A stretch of DNA of 24,546 bases from Bryobacterales bacterium. GTDB lineage: Bacteria > Acidobacteriota > Terriglobia > Bryobacterales > Bryobacteraceae. This document shows positions 7,617 to 14,967 of the stretch, one piece after another; the first letter of the stretch is position 1, and each line of letters begins with the position of its first letter. The stretch spans positions 14,529-39,074 of the forward strand of contig PKZC01000321.1 of assembly GCA_003132905.1 (NCBI GenBank). Direction: 5' to 3'. The notes beneath the pieces were generated by a model. That model saw only the letters and a list, made by a program, of their open reading frames with translations, made no database searches and was not told the origin of the DNA. The translations under genes were made by a program, and so were the position numbers.

Positions 7617-8686
7617 AGCTTGCCTCCTGCGGCCAGTTCCATGTAGGACGCGTCGAACCGCAAACGTACGCGGTCTTTCTTGCCTTGAATGGACCCATCC
7701 GGGAAGCGGATTGCCACATCGTCGGGCGAACTGGTCTTATCTCCCAGCAGTCCGTGCGAGAAACAGAATTGCCGCACCAACTCCATGGTCTTCTTTAGTT
7801 GGTCCGACTTGGTCATGTCCAGGGCCGATGGCGCTGTATAAAACAAATGCGTAGTAGAGAGTTGCTCCTTATAGGAATCCAGTGTGTCTTCGGAAACATC
7901 GGCGATGGACGAAAGCACTTTGTCGCCCTCCGGACCTGGCTTGGCCATCTGCGCGGTAAGTTCGTACCAGGCGCCCGCGATGGCTTTGGCAAAGCGCTGC
8001 CCGGAGCCGTCAGGCCGGTTGAGCACCTCGGTGCGCACCACCATCAGATCCAGAATCTCGCCCGGAATCTTCGCGGAATCGAAAATCTTTGTGATTCCTT
8101 TGCCCTTCAGGATCTGCGAGACCAGCGGTTTCCAGGTAACCACCACATCCTGGCTGGTGTCGCTCAAGAAGGCTCCGGCGATATCGGAGTCGGACGTGTT
8201 CACATACTTCACGCGCTTCAGATCGCCTGCGAGATTATTGATCGCCATGCCGCGTTCAAACAAATACTGCGAGACAGTCTTTTCCACCAGCAGCACGCGT
8301 TTGCCGGGAATCTGGCCGAGCGTGAGATTGTGCCGCACCAGCACGGCGTCGTTTCCGTTCGAATAATCGCCAACAATAATGGACGTGGTGTCGATGCCAG
8401 CGGCCGCCGGCATGTCCAGCGCCTCCATGTTGGTCATCGCACAGGCGTCTATATTTTTGGCGACGAAAGCATCCAGTGACGGTGCATAGTCGAAGCGCTG
8501 CACCTTGATGGCGATGCCGTATTTATCCGCCCATTTCTTCAGCAGCCCGGATTTGGCCATGTACTGGTAGGGATCCCATCCCACGTAGACCGACCACCCG
8601 AGGGTAAAGGAAGGAGGATTTCCAGCCGCGTTCAAAGCGCCCGCAGCTACAAGTAGAGCCGATAAAGTTAGTAAGAGTTTTCGCAT
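7613..8686 (-). CDS. ABC transporter substrate-binding protein, NMT1/SsuA-like (probable guanidine import)
   Basis: Exported solute-binding protein, 357 residues. A signal peptide is evident (MRKLLLTLSALLVAAGALNA, cleavage probably near residue 20). The mature protein reads FTLGWSVYVGWDPYQYMAKSG then a type II binding-protein fold, with the hinge-like VTWKPLVSQIL segment near residue 185, as in NitT/TauT receptors. The aromatic-rich start of the mature chain (WSVYVGWDPYQY) may contribute to binding a small cation, which would suit guanidinium; this is inference. It is the first gene of the importer and lies 54 nt after the glutathione-peroxidase-like gene. A weak purine-poor leader and a 14-bp palindrome precede the ATG. 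The start is supported by the signal peptide. Confidence 0.92.
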   Translation of the reverse strand: MRKLLLTLSALLVAAGALNAAGNPPSFTLGWSVYVGWDPYQYMAKSGLLKKWADKYGIAIKVQRFDYAPSLDAFVAKNIDACAMTNMEALDMPAAAGIDTTSIIVGDYSNGNDAVLVRHNLTLGQIPGKRVLLVEKTVSQYLFERGMAINNLAGDLKRVKYVNTSDSDIAGAFLSDTSQDVVVTWKPLVSQILKGKGITKIFDSAKIPGEILDLMVVRTEVLNRPDGSGQRFAKAIAGAWYELTAQMAKPGPEGDKVLSSIADVSEDTLDSYKEQLSTTHLFYTAPSALDMTKSDQLKKTMELVRQFCFSHGLLGDKTSSPDDVAIRFPDGSIQGKKDRVRLRFDASYMELAAGGKL

Positions 8687-8697
8687 CGCAACCGTCC

Positions 8698-8711
8698 GTG
8701 CAGCGCTGCAC
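8698..8711. promoter_or_regulatory. 14-bp perfect palindrome before the importer operon; possible operator
   Basis: GTGCAGCGCTGCAC is self-complementary over its full length. It sits 11 nt upstream of the substrate-binding-protein ATG, inside the 54-nt gap between the glutathione-peroxidase-like gene and the importer. It could bind a dimeric repressor or form a hairpin that masks the start. The location is seen in the sequence; the function is a guess. Confidence 0.35.
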
Positions 8712-8740
8712 TGAGGTGGCTACATGGCCGGTTGGATCTT

Positions 8741-9361
8741 TTAGTATATCGCAGCGAGAATACGTTCGCTGCCGCTTGCCCGGTCGTTTTCGTGCTTTCC
8801 CTTTTCAGTTCGAAGCGCCTTTTCCAGGGCCGCGGCCAGTTCGGGGGAATCCGGCGTTACGTCCGGCTCGAAGCGTTCCACAACCTTACCGTCACGGTCG
8901 ACCAGGAACTTCGTGAAGTTCCAGCGAATGGGTCCGCCGGTGGTGGGATTGGCCTGCTTGTCAGTCAAGAATTGATACAGCGGCGCCATATGCTCGCCTG
9001 CCAGAGAGAGCTTCGCAAAAATCGGAAACGTGGCTTTGTATTTTCCTTCAGCCACCAGCTTGATGGCATCGTTGCCATCCGGTTCTTCCTGGCCGAAATC
9101 ATTACTGGGGAATGCCAGGATCACCAGCCCCTGGTCTTTGTACTTTTGATACAGCGCCTCTAAGCCCTCATACTGCGGCGTGAAGATACTGCGGCTTGCG
9201 ACGTTGACGATCAGCAGCACCTTGCCGCGATAGGATGTCAGCGGAACAGGTTTGCCGTCGATGGATAGCGGAATATAATCCAGCACCGTGGTGGCGCGCA
9301 ATAGCACGCCACTCACTGCCAAGACAGCCAAAAGGAAAGCGCCGGACCGTCTAAAACTCAT
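8741..9361 (-). CDS. Glutathione-peroxidase-fold protein lacking all cysteines
   Basis: A 206-residue exported protein of the glutathione peroxidase family. A signal-like hydrophobic N-terminus (residues 7-23) precedes a clear fold: TSYRGKVLLIVNVAS, FTPQYEGLEALYQKY, and IRWNFTKFLVDRDG. The peroxidatic Cys/Sec normally found in NVASKCGFT is Ser here (S58 in NVASRSIFT). The conserved FPCNQFG is FPSNDFG (S86, D88), which also loses the catalytic Gln. The Trp-Asn pair is kept (W147, N148). No cysteine exists anywhere in the protein, so thiol peroxidase chemistry is not expected. Its ATG lies inside the 3' end of the receptor gene, an 11-nt overlap, which implies coupled translation. A structural, binding or redox-inert role is possible. 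The function is unknown. Confidence 0.85.
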   Translation of the reverse strand: MSFRRSGAFLLAVLAVSGVLLRATTVLDYIPLSIDGKPVPLTSYRGKVLLIVNVASRSIFTPQYEGLEALYQKYKDQGLVILAFPSNDFGQEEPDGNDAIKLVAEGKYKATFPIFAKLSLAGEHMAPLYQFLTDKQANPTTGGPIRWNFTKFLVDRDGKVVERFEPDVTPDSPELAAALEKALRTEKGKHENDRASGSERILAAIY

Positions 9362-12300
9362 AGCGTAAAGCGAACTGCATCTCGCGCGGCGGCATCGTGT
9401 TTTGATATTCGCCGAACGAGCTAGGACTTTGCAACGAGAGACTCGGCTGGATGAAGTTCACGTTATTAAATGCGTTGTAGGCTTCCGCGCGGAACTGGAT
9501 GCTGTGGCCCTCCCAAGGTAACGGGAAGCTCTTCGCAACGCCGATATCGAAATTCTTCATTCCGGCCAAACGGATCAAAGCGCGTGTTCCCGCCGCCGAA
9601 CCCGGGTAGGCATCCCCGAAACTGCCTGCAGCGTTTACATTGCCGAAGATGCTAGGGTTGCCACTACTGTCGTAACCATTCTGAACCTTGTACGGCCCGG
9701 TCGCCATTGCGAGAGTCCCTTGCCAATAATTGACGTCCCACGTTTGATTGCCTTGGATGACGCTTGGCAACCCGCTCGAAAACCGCGCGATGGTTGAAAT
9801 CTGCCAGCCGCCGAAAATCTCGTTCGCCCATCCCGGGGCATTGTTCCAGAACGGTTTGCCCTTGCCAACGGGCAACTCGTACACCACGTCGATGTTGGCT
9901 TGGTTCCGGATGTCGAAATCGGAGGAGCCCCGGAACTGACCGGCGTTGAAAACATTCTGAATCACCGCGCCGTCCTGGCCGGAAGAACCTTCCGCAGCCG
10001 ATGCGTTGTCGATGGAATGCGACAGCGTGTAATTGAAATCGAAGGAGAGGCCGGAGCTAAAAGCCCGCCGCAAGCTGACTGTGGCGGCGTCGTAATTGGC
10101 GCTGCCAGCGTTCATCCAAGTGGGCATCGAGCTGCCCTGCGGAGCGAAAAACGTATAGCAGCCGAATTTGGAAGCACAGGTGCCGTTCGGGGTGTTGTAC
10201 TGGCCGGGGATCCGGTCGACAGAATGCAGCATGTCCAGATAACTGCCTCCGTACACGCCGTAAATGCCATAGAAGTAATTCGCCGCGGCACTGCCGTTGA
10301 AGAAAAAGTTTTTGACGGGGGCGAACATGTCCTGAATATACGGGATGTTCGGAACCAGGGAAGGGTTGTTCATGACCGCCTGTGCGGCTGCGTTCGGACT
10401 ACAATTCTGCGTGTTGTTACCAAGAGTAGCGCACACCGAATTGTACGCATTGCGGATTCCCGTCATGGCGGTCAGCCAGGTCTGGCCGGATCCGGGATCA
10501 TACAGGTTCTCAAGCGGCGTGTACACGTCGCCCTGCAGCAGCAGCTTCCGGGAAAGCCGGCCGGCGTATGAAACTTCCAGCGTCATCTTACCGGGAATCT
10601 GGCGCGCGAAGGAGGCATTCAGCAGGATTGAGTAGGGCGACTTCAAGTTCGGATAGATTCCCTCGAACTCGCCGACAATTCCGTTGACGTCCGGTGGAGT
10701 GTAAGGAAAGCCCGTGGTTGGAGCGGTTGGAAGCGCCGGCACACTGCCGTTGTAGCGAGGCGACGTGGTGAAAGTATAGGAGACCGGGTTGTTCAGCGTG
10801 GTGGCCAAACCGAACGAACCGAACTGATCGAACTCGGTGATCAGCTCACTGCCGAACCGATCATATAGCATCGCGCCGCCCATGCGGAAGACGCCGCCGT
10901 TTCCAAAACTCTTCCCCAGCAGCCCACCGCGGTCCTTCGGCGCGTATGCCAACGCGAAGCGCGGACCAAAATTATTGTCGTCCGGGTTGTACCAGCTCGG
11001 CTTGCCGTTTACAGGACCATTGAGGTTGTAGCTGAGGATCGCATTCGGCATGGCATTGGAAGGAATCCCCTCCGCTCCCAGGCCAACGCGCTGAGCGAAG
11101 TATTGATCGAGGCCGATGTTGGGCGCCACCTGCAAGCCGTTCGCCTCGTAGGGCGGCGGATCGTTAGTGTAGCGCAGACCAAACGTCAGGGTTAATTCAG
11201 GTGTCACGCGCCATTGATCGCTCACGAAACCCTCATACTCGCGCAAGGAAAAGGCACGCGCTTGCGGCGCACCTTGCGGCAATAGCGAACCGTTGGCGCC
11301 CACTTGATAGGTCGCCTGAACATTGTTCACCAGGCCAAGCAAGATTCCCATTCCTGACGAAACGGCGAACGTGTTGCCAAGCGCAAAATTGGCGTTGCCC
11401 TGGCCAATCATGTAGTTCTGTACATCGGTGTAAATATCTTCGCCCAATCCCACGGCGACATTCGCGCTGAACCCATACGTCGGGTACGACTGCGAATAGG
11501 TGTACTTGTTATTCGTCATGATGCGGAAATTGAGCCCGGTCGTAATCGTGTGCTTGCCCTTGGTCCAAGTAAGCGTGTCTGCGATATTCTTAACCGGAAG
11601 AATGCGGCCGTTGGCGCGCGCCGAGGAATTAAAGTTCTGGAGTTCATCGAGCGGGTAAAGCTGGAATTCATCGCCCGATGTTCCTGAAAACGCCAAGCCC
11701 TGGCGAGTGTAGCCGAAGGTGAGGTTGTTAATCAGGGTGGGCGTCAGAATGGCGGTGTACGTCGCTGAAATTCCTTTGCTATTGTTCAGCAGCTCACTGG
11801 CAGGTTGTTGGCCGGGAAATTGCGCCAAGGCGGCGGCCTGATCTTGATTCGCATTCGATAGCGTGCCTCTTACCGAGAGGGTGTGCTTGGCTGCGCTGTC
11901 GAGGATGAAATCCATTTTGCCCACATAGGCCCGGTTGTCCAAAGCGTCGGGCGCGTTGAAGCGGTATCCAGTAAAATTCAAGCCGCCGTCGGAGTTGCCG
12001 CCGCCTCCATAATTCGGGTCGTTACCAACTGGGTACTGTTTCAGAATGTTCAGGTACGCCTGGTTTACGCCGACATGCAAAGGATCGATTTGTTGGATCT
12101 GCGCCGGATTGAGCGTATAGACGTTGTTGTTGGCGTCGGCAAACGTCAAGATGCCTTGCTTTAAGCTTTCAGTCGGAACCAAACGCTCCACCGCTTGCGA
12201 GCTGGCGTCGATGCGGCGTTCATAGTTCAAGAAATAGAAAATGCGATCTTTCTTGATGCGACCACCGAGCGAGGCACCGAACTGGTTCCGGTTAAGAGGT

Positions 12301-13190
12301 GTGACCGGGACGCCATCCCGATCGTTGAACCAACTGTTAGCCGCGGTAATCGTATTGCGATTGTATTCGTAGGCCGAGCCATGCAATTGGTTTGTGCCGC
12401 TTTTGGTAACCAGCACTACTTGGCCGCCGGAAGATCGGCCTTCGTCGGCGCCCTGTCCGGCCACAGTCACGCGAAACTCCTGCACCGAATCCAGCGGAAT
12501 GGGCAGAACGGAGTTGAAGCCGTCATTCGGCGTTTGGGACGGTTTCAGATTTGCGTTCGAACCCTGCAAAGATCCCGAATTGGATATGCCACCAAGTCCA
12601 GAATTTTCGTTATCGTTTACATCCACTCCGTCCAGGACGATGTTATTTTGATCGCGCCGCGATCCCATTACTTCACCGCTGGCCGTAACACCGGGCTGCA
12701 GACTCAGCAATTGAACGACGTTGCGAGTGTCCAGCGGCAGCTGCCGGATGGAATGCTCAGTAAATGTATTTCCAATCTGGGCGTCGGAGGTACTGATGGT
12801 TGAGGCTTCCGCCGTGACGTTCACAGTCTGCCCCGTGCTCCCCACTTCCAGTTGCAGATTCAGCGTCGCCGGAGTGTTGATCTGTAGGACGACATGCTCC
12901 TGGGTGGCTTGGGCAAAACCCGGTTTGGTGACGGTGAGCGCATACTCGCCCGGCATTACCTGAAGAATTTGATAAGCGCCCGTGTTGTCGGTAACCACTT
13001 GCCGCGACAGACCGGTGGTCGCACTGCTCAGCCCGATTACCGCGCCGGGAACGACGGCGCCCTGAGCGTCCGAAATCACGCCATGCAGAGAACTGGTGGA
13101 TTGCGCGTAGAGCAATGAGATTGCGGCCAGCAAGCTCACTCCCGCGAATAGACTCTTCCAAGAATGTCTTACAAAACTCCTCGTGAACAT
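9351..13190 (-). CDS. TonB-dependent receptor, Oar-like, with carboxypeptidase-regulatory N-domain
   Basis: Large outer-membrane receptor of the type abundant in Acidobacteriota, 1279 residues. It has a signal peptide ending near LLYAQ. A carboxypeptidase-regulatory-like beta domain follows (SLHGVISDAQGAVVPGAVIGL through GEYALTVTKPGF), then a plug domain (RQLPLDTRNVVQLLSLQPGV, NIVLDGVDVND, VTKSGTNQLHGSAYEY). A long beta-barrel ends in an aromatic residue (MQFALRYEF), as outer-membrane assembly requires. The start is ATG at 13190, preceded by GGGGGAGAGG; a TTG at 13205 would put the Shine-Dalgarno inside the gene. The ligand is unknown. It lies in the same direction as the importer genes, but a role in guanidine uptake is not supported by sequence. 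Confidence 0.93.
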   Translation of the reverse strand: MFTRSFVRHSWKSLFAGVSLLAAISLLYAQSTSSLHGVISDAQGAVVPGAVIGLSSATTGLSRQVVTDNTGAYQILQVMPGEYALTVTKPGFAQATQEHVVLQINTPATLNLQLEVGSTGQTVNVTAEASTISTSDAQIGNTFTEHSIRQLPLDTRNVVQLLSLQPGVTASGEVMGSRRDQNNIVLDGVDVNDNENSGLGGISNSGSLQGSNANLKPSQTPNDGFNSVLPIPLDSVQEFRVTVAGQGADEGRSSGGQVVLVTKSGTNQLHGSAYEYNRNTITAANSWFNDRDGVPVTPLNRNQFGASLGGRIKKDRIFYFLNYERRIDASSQAVERLVPTESLKQGILTFADANNNVYTLNPAQIQQIDPLHVGVNQAYLNILKQYPVGNDPNYGGGGNSDGGLNFTGYRFNAPDALDNRAYVGKMDFILDSAAKHTLSVRGTLSNANQDQAAALAQFPGQQPASELLNNSKGISATYTAILTPTLINNLTFGYTRQGLAFSGTSGDEFQLYPLDELQNFNSSARANGRILPVKNIADTLTWTKGKHTITTGLNFRIMTNNKYTYSQSYPTYGFSANVAVGLGEDIYTDVQNYMIGQGNANFALGNTFAVSSGMGILLGLVNNVQATYQVGANGSLLPQGAPQARAFSLREYEGFVSDQWRVTPELTLTFGLRYTNDPPPYEANGLQVAPNIGLDQYFAQRVGLGAEGIPSNAMPNAILSYNLNGPVNGKPSWYNPDDNNFGPRFALAYAPKDRGGLLGKSFGNGGVFRMGGAMLYDRFGSELITEFDQFGSFGLATTLNNPVSYTFTTSPRYNGSVPALPTAPTTGFPYTPPDVNGIVGEFEGIYPNLKSPYSILLNASFARQIPGKMTLEVSYAGRLSRKLLLQGDVYTPLENLYDPGSGQTWLTAMTGIRNAYNSVCATLGNNTQNCSPNAAAQAVMNNPSLVPNIPYIQDMFAPVKNFFFNGSAAANYFYGIYGVYGGSYLDMLHSVDRIPGQYNTPNGTCASKFGCYTFFAPQGSSMPTWMNAGSANYDAATVSLRRAFSSGLSFDFNYTLSHSIDNASAAEGSSGQDGAVIQNVFNAGQFRGSSDFDIRNQANIDVVYELPVGKGKPFWNNAPGWANEIFGGWQISTIARFSSGLPSVIQGNQTWDVNYWQGTLAMATGPYKVQNGYDSSGNPSIFGNVNAAGSFGDAYPGSAAGTRALIRLAGMKNFDIGVAKSFPLPWEGHSIQFRAEAYNAFNNVNFIQPSLSLQSPSSFGEYQNTMPPREMQFALRYEF

Positions 13191-13262
13191 GGACCTCTCC
13201 CCCAATTGAAATTCGGAACGTCACCACGGAGCGACATGCTCGGTGCGCCGACAAGGCGAGAA

Positions 13263-13280
13263 GCCGCATAGCGTTGCGGC
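13263..13280 (-). other. Small hairpin in the receptor-gene leader
   Basis: Inverted repeat GCCGCA/TGCGGC with a 6-nt loop, within the transcribed leader between the predicted promoter and the receptor start. It is not followed by a T-run, so it is not a terminator. It may stabilise or regulate the leader. Confidence 0.35.
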
Positions 13281-13385
13281 GTACAGAAACTCAGCGAAGA
13301 GTCGTCAAACTGCGGAGTGCTGCGGTACTAAGAAATCCGCACAGAAAAACAGTTAGAGATCAAGAACCCACTCGGCAGTTTTCTA

Positions 13386-13414
13386 ATTATCACGCCCGCT
13401 TAGAGCCCTGTCAA
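13386..13414 (-). promoter_or_regulatory. Sigma-70-type promoter for the TonB receptor gene
   Basis: On the minus strand a perfect -35 box TTGACA (13409-13414) and a -10 box GATAAT (13386-13391) are separated by exactly 17 nt. Transcription would start near 13379, leaving a leader of about 190 nt before the ATG at 13190. This is the best promoter-like element seen in the window. It could also drive the peroxidase-like gene and possibly the importer genes downstream. Confidence 0.75.
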
Positions 13415-13444
13415 GCAGATCTGTATCGCAATTTTTAATGAAAG

Positions 13445-13467
13445 TACTAAGCTTTTCAGATACTAAG
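13445..13467 (-). repeat. Direct repeats CTTAGTA upstream of the receptor promoter
   Basis: Two copies of CTTAGTA (minus strand) at 13445-13451 and 13461-13467 lie 16 nt apart, centre to centre, about 65 to 90 nt upstream of the predicted transcription start. A third copy is in the leader at 13326-13332. Spacing of about one and a half helical turns and placement upstream of -35 would suit an activator site. The rest of the 13191-13504 gap holds no coding region that I can support. Confidence 0.35.
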
Positions 13468-13504
13468 CCCAACTTGGCCCCTGCTAATGTCAGTCAGCCC
13501 CCAA

Positions 13505-14956
13505 CTAGGCAATGATGTCGTGGATCACGTTTCCGGCCACGTCAGTCAGGCGAAAATCGCGTCCGCTGTAACGGTATGTCAACTTGGTGTGGTCGATTCC
13601 CATCAGGTAGAGGATGGTGGCATGCAGATCATGAACATGCACGCGCTTGTCGACACCCTTCCATCCGAAATCGTCGGTAGTACCGTACGTCATGCCACCC
13701 TTCACGCCGCCGCCAGCCAGCCAGACGGTGAAGCCGTGCGGATTGTGATCGCGGCCGTTGTGCACTTGTCCACCCATGAACCCGCTACCCACCTCAACTA
13801 CCGGCGTTCGGCCGAACTCGGAGCCGCACACGATCAGCGTCTCGTCCAATAGTCCGCGCGATTTCAAATCCTTGATCAGCGCGGCAAACGGCTGATCGGA
13901 ATCCTTGCCGGTTTTGCGGTGCAATTCGATATCGAAGTGATGATCCCAAGGATCGCCCTTGGAGTAGTACACCTGCACCATGCGGACTCCGCGCTCGACG
14001 AGGCGCGCCGCTGTCAGGCAGCCCCGCGCGGTGCTCCCTTCGCCGTACAACTTAATGGTCGCTTCGCTCTCCTTGCGCACATCGAAGACGTCGGGCGCCT
14101 CGGTCTGCATCCGATAGGCGGTTTCCATGGATTGCAAGGTCGCGTCCAGCTGTGGATCGTCGGCGTGCTCCTGATCCATCTGCATGCGATCGAGCTTGCC
14201 CAGCAGATCCAGTTCGCTCTGCTGCTGCTTGAGATCGAACTTTTCGTTGCGGATGTTGGGGATCAGTTTTTCGGGATCGAATTTCTTATCGCGAACGTTG
14301 TCGGAAATGAAGGTGCCCTGGTACATGGGCGGCAAAAATGCCGAGTTCCATAATGGCGGACCAACCGTGGTGGGGACCTCGGGACACAGCACTACGAAAC
14401 CGGGTAAATTCTTGTTTTCCGTCCCCAACCCATAGGTGAGCCAGGCTCCCATGGATGGCCGGCCCGGCTGAATATGGCCGACGTTCATCATCAGCAATGA
14501 TGGCTCGTGATTTGGAATGTCGGTGTACATGGACTTGATCATGCACATGTCGTCCACGCACTCACCTAATTGAGGAAATACTTCGCTCACTTCGATTCCG
14601 CTCTGGCCATATTTCTTGAAAGAAAAAGGGGAGCGCATCAGATTGCCAGTTTTGCGCTCATGATCGGGAATCGCCCCCGGCAGCGGCTGGCCATTGTATT
14701 TCTCCAGCATCGGCTTGTAGTCGAAGGTGTCGATTTGCGACGCGCCGCCGTTCATGAACAGGAAAATGACGTGCTTGGCTTTGGGCTTGAAGTTCGGAAT
14801 GCGCGCGCTTGCCACGCCCTGCACCGGTGTCGCGTCGGCCTTGGCAAGCGATTGGCCAATCAAGCTGGCGAAACTCAACATGCCGAAGCCGCTTCCCATC
14901 CTGCATAATGCTTCGCGCCGCGAAAGTGGCTGACGGGCCGGTAAATGCAACATCAT
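13505..14956 (-). CDS. DUF1501 family protein, Tat-exported, alkaline-phosphatase-like fold
   Basis: A 483-residue protein of the DUF1501 family, related to sulfatases and alkaline phosphatases. The N-terminus carries a twin-arginine-type signal, SRREALCRMGSGFGMLSF (R13-R14), indicating folded export. Family segments include HVIFLFMNGGASQIDTFDYKP, GSEFGRTPVVE, GRDHNPHGFTVWLAGGGVKGG and VHDLHATILYLMGIDH. The histidine/aspartate content of these segments suggests a metal site. The start at 14956 is supported by GGAAGG, 6 nt upstream, and there are only 11 nt after the stop of the cytochrome gene. DUF1501 and DUF1549/DUF1553 genes are routinely paired in planctomycetes and acidobacteria, but their substrate is not established. 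Confidence 0.93.
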   Translation of the reverse strand: MMLHLPARQPLSRREALCRMGSGFGMLSFASLIGQSLAKADATPVQGVASARIPNFKPKAKHVIFLFMNGGASQIDTFDYKPMLEKYNGQPLPGAIPDHERKTGNLMRSPFSFKKYGQSGIEVSEVFPQLGECVDDMCMIKSMYTDIPNHEPSLLMMNVGHIQPGRPSMGAWLTYGLGTENKNLPGFVVLCPEVPTTVGPPLWNSAFLPPMYQGTFISDNVRDKKFDPEKLIPNIRNEKFDLKQQQSELDLLGKLDRMQMDQEHADDPQLDATLQSMETAYRMQTEAPDVFDVRKESEATIKLYGEGSTARGCLTAARLVERGVRMVQVYYSKGDPWDHHFDIELHRKTGKDSDQPFAALIKDLKSRGLLDETLIVCGSEFGRTPVVEVGSGFMGGQVHNGRDHNPHGFTVWLAGGGVKGGMTYGTTDDFGWKGVDKRVHVHDLHATILYLMGIDHTKLTYRYSGRDFRLTDVAGNVIHDIIA

Positions 14957-14967
14957 CTTTTTCCTTC

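Noticed and set aside
8687..8850. Guanidine (ykkC) riboswitch upstream of the importer
   Set aside because: The gap is 54 nt, the class I core sequences were not found, and only one weak ACGG-containing fold is possible, so neither class I nor class II is supported by eye.
13191..13205. TTG at 13205 as the start of the TonB receptor
   Set aside because: It overlaps the obvious Shine-Dalgarno GGGGGAGAGG, which is correctly placed for the ATG at 13190.
13191..13504. Guanidine riboswitch or small gene in the receptor leader
   Set aside because: No class I core motifs and no credible coding frame were seen; the region is explained by a promoter, heptamer repeats and a small hairpin.
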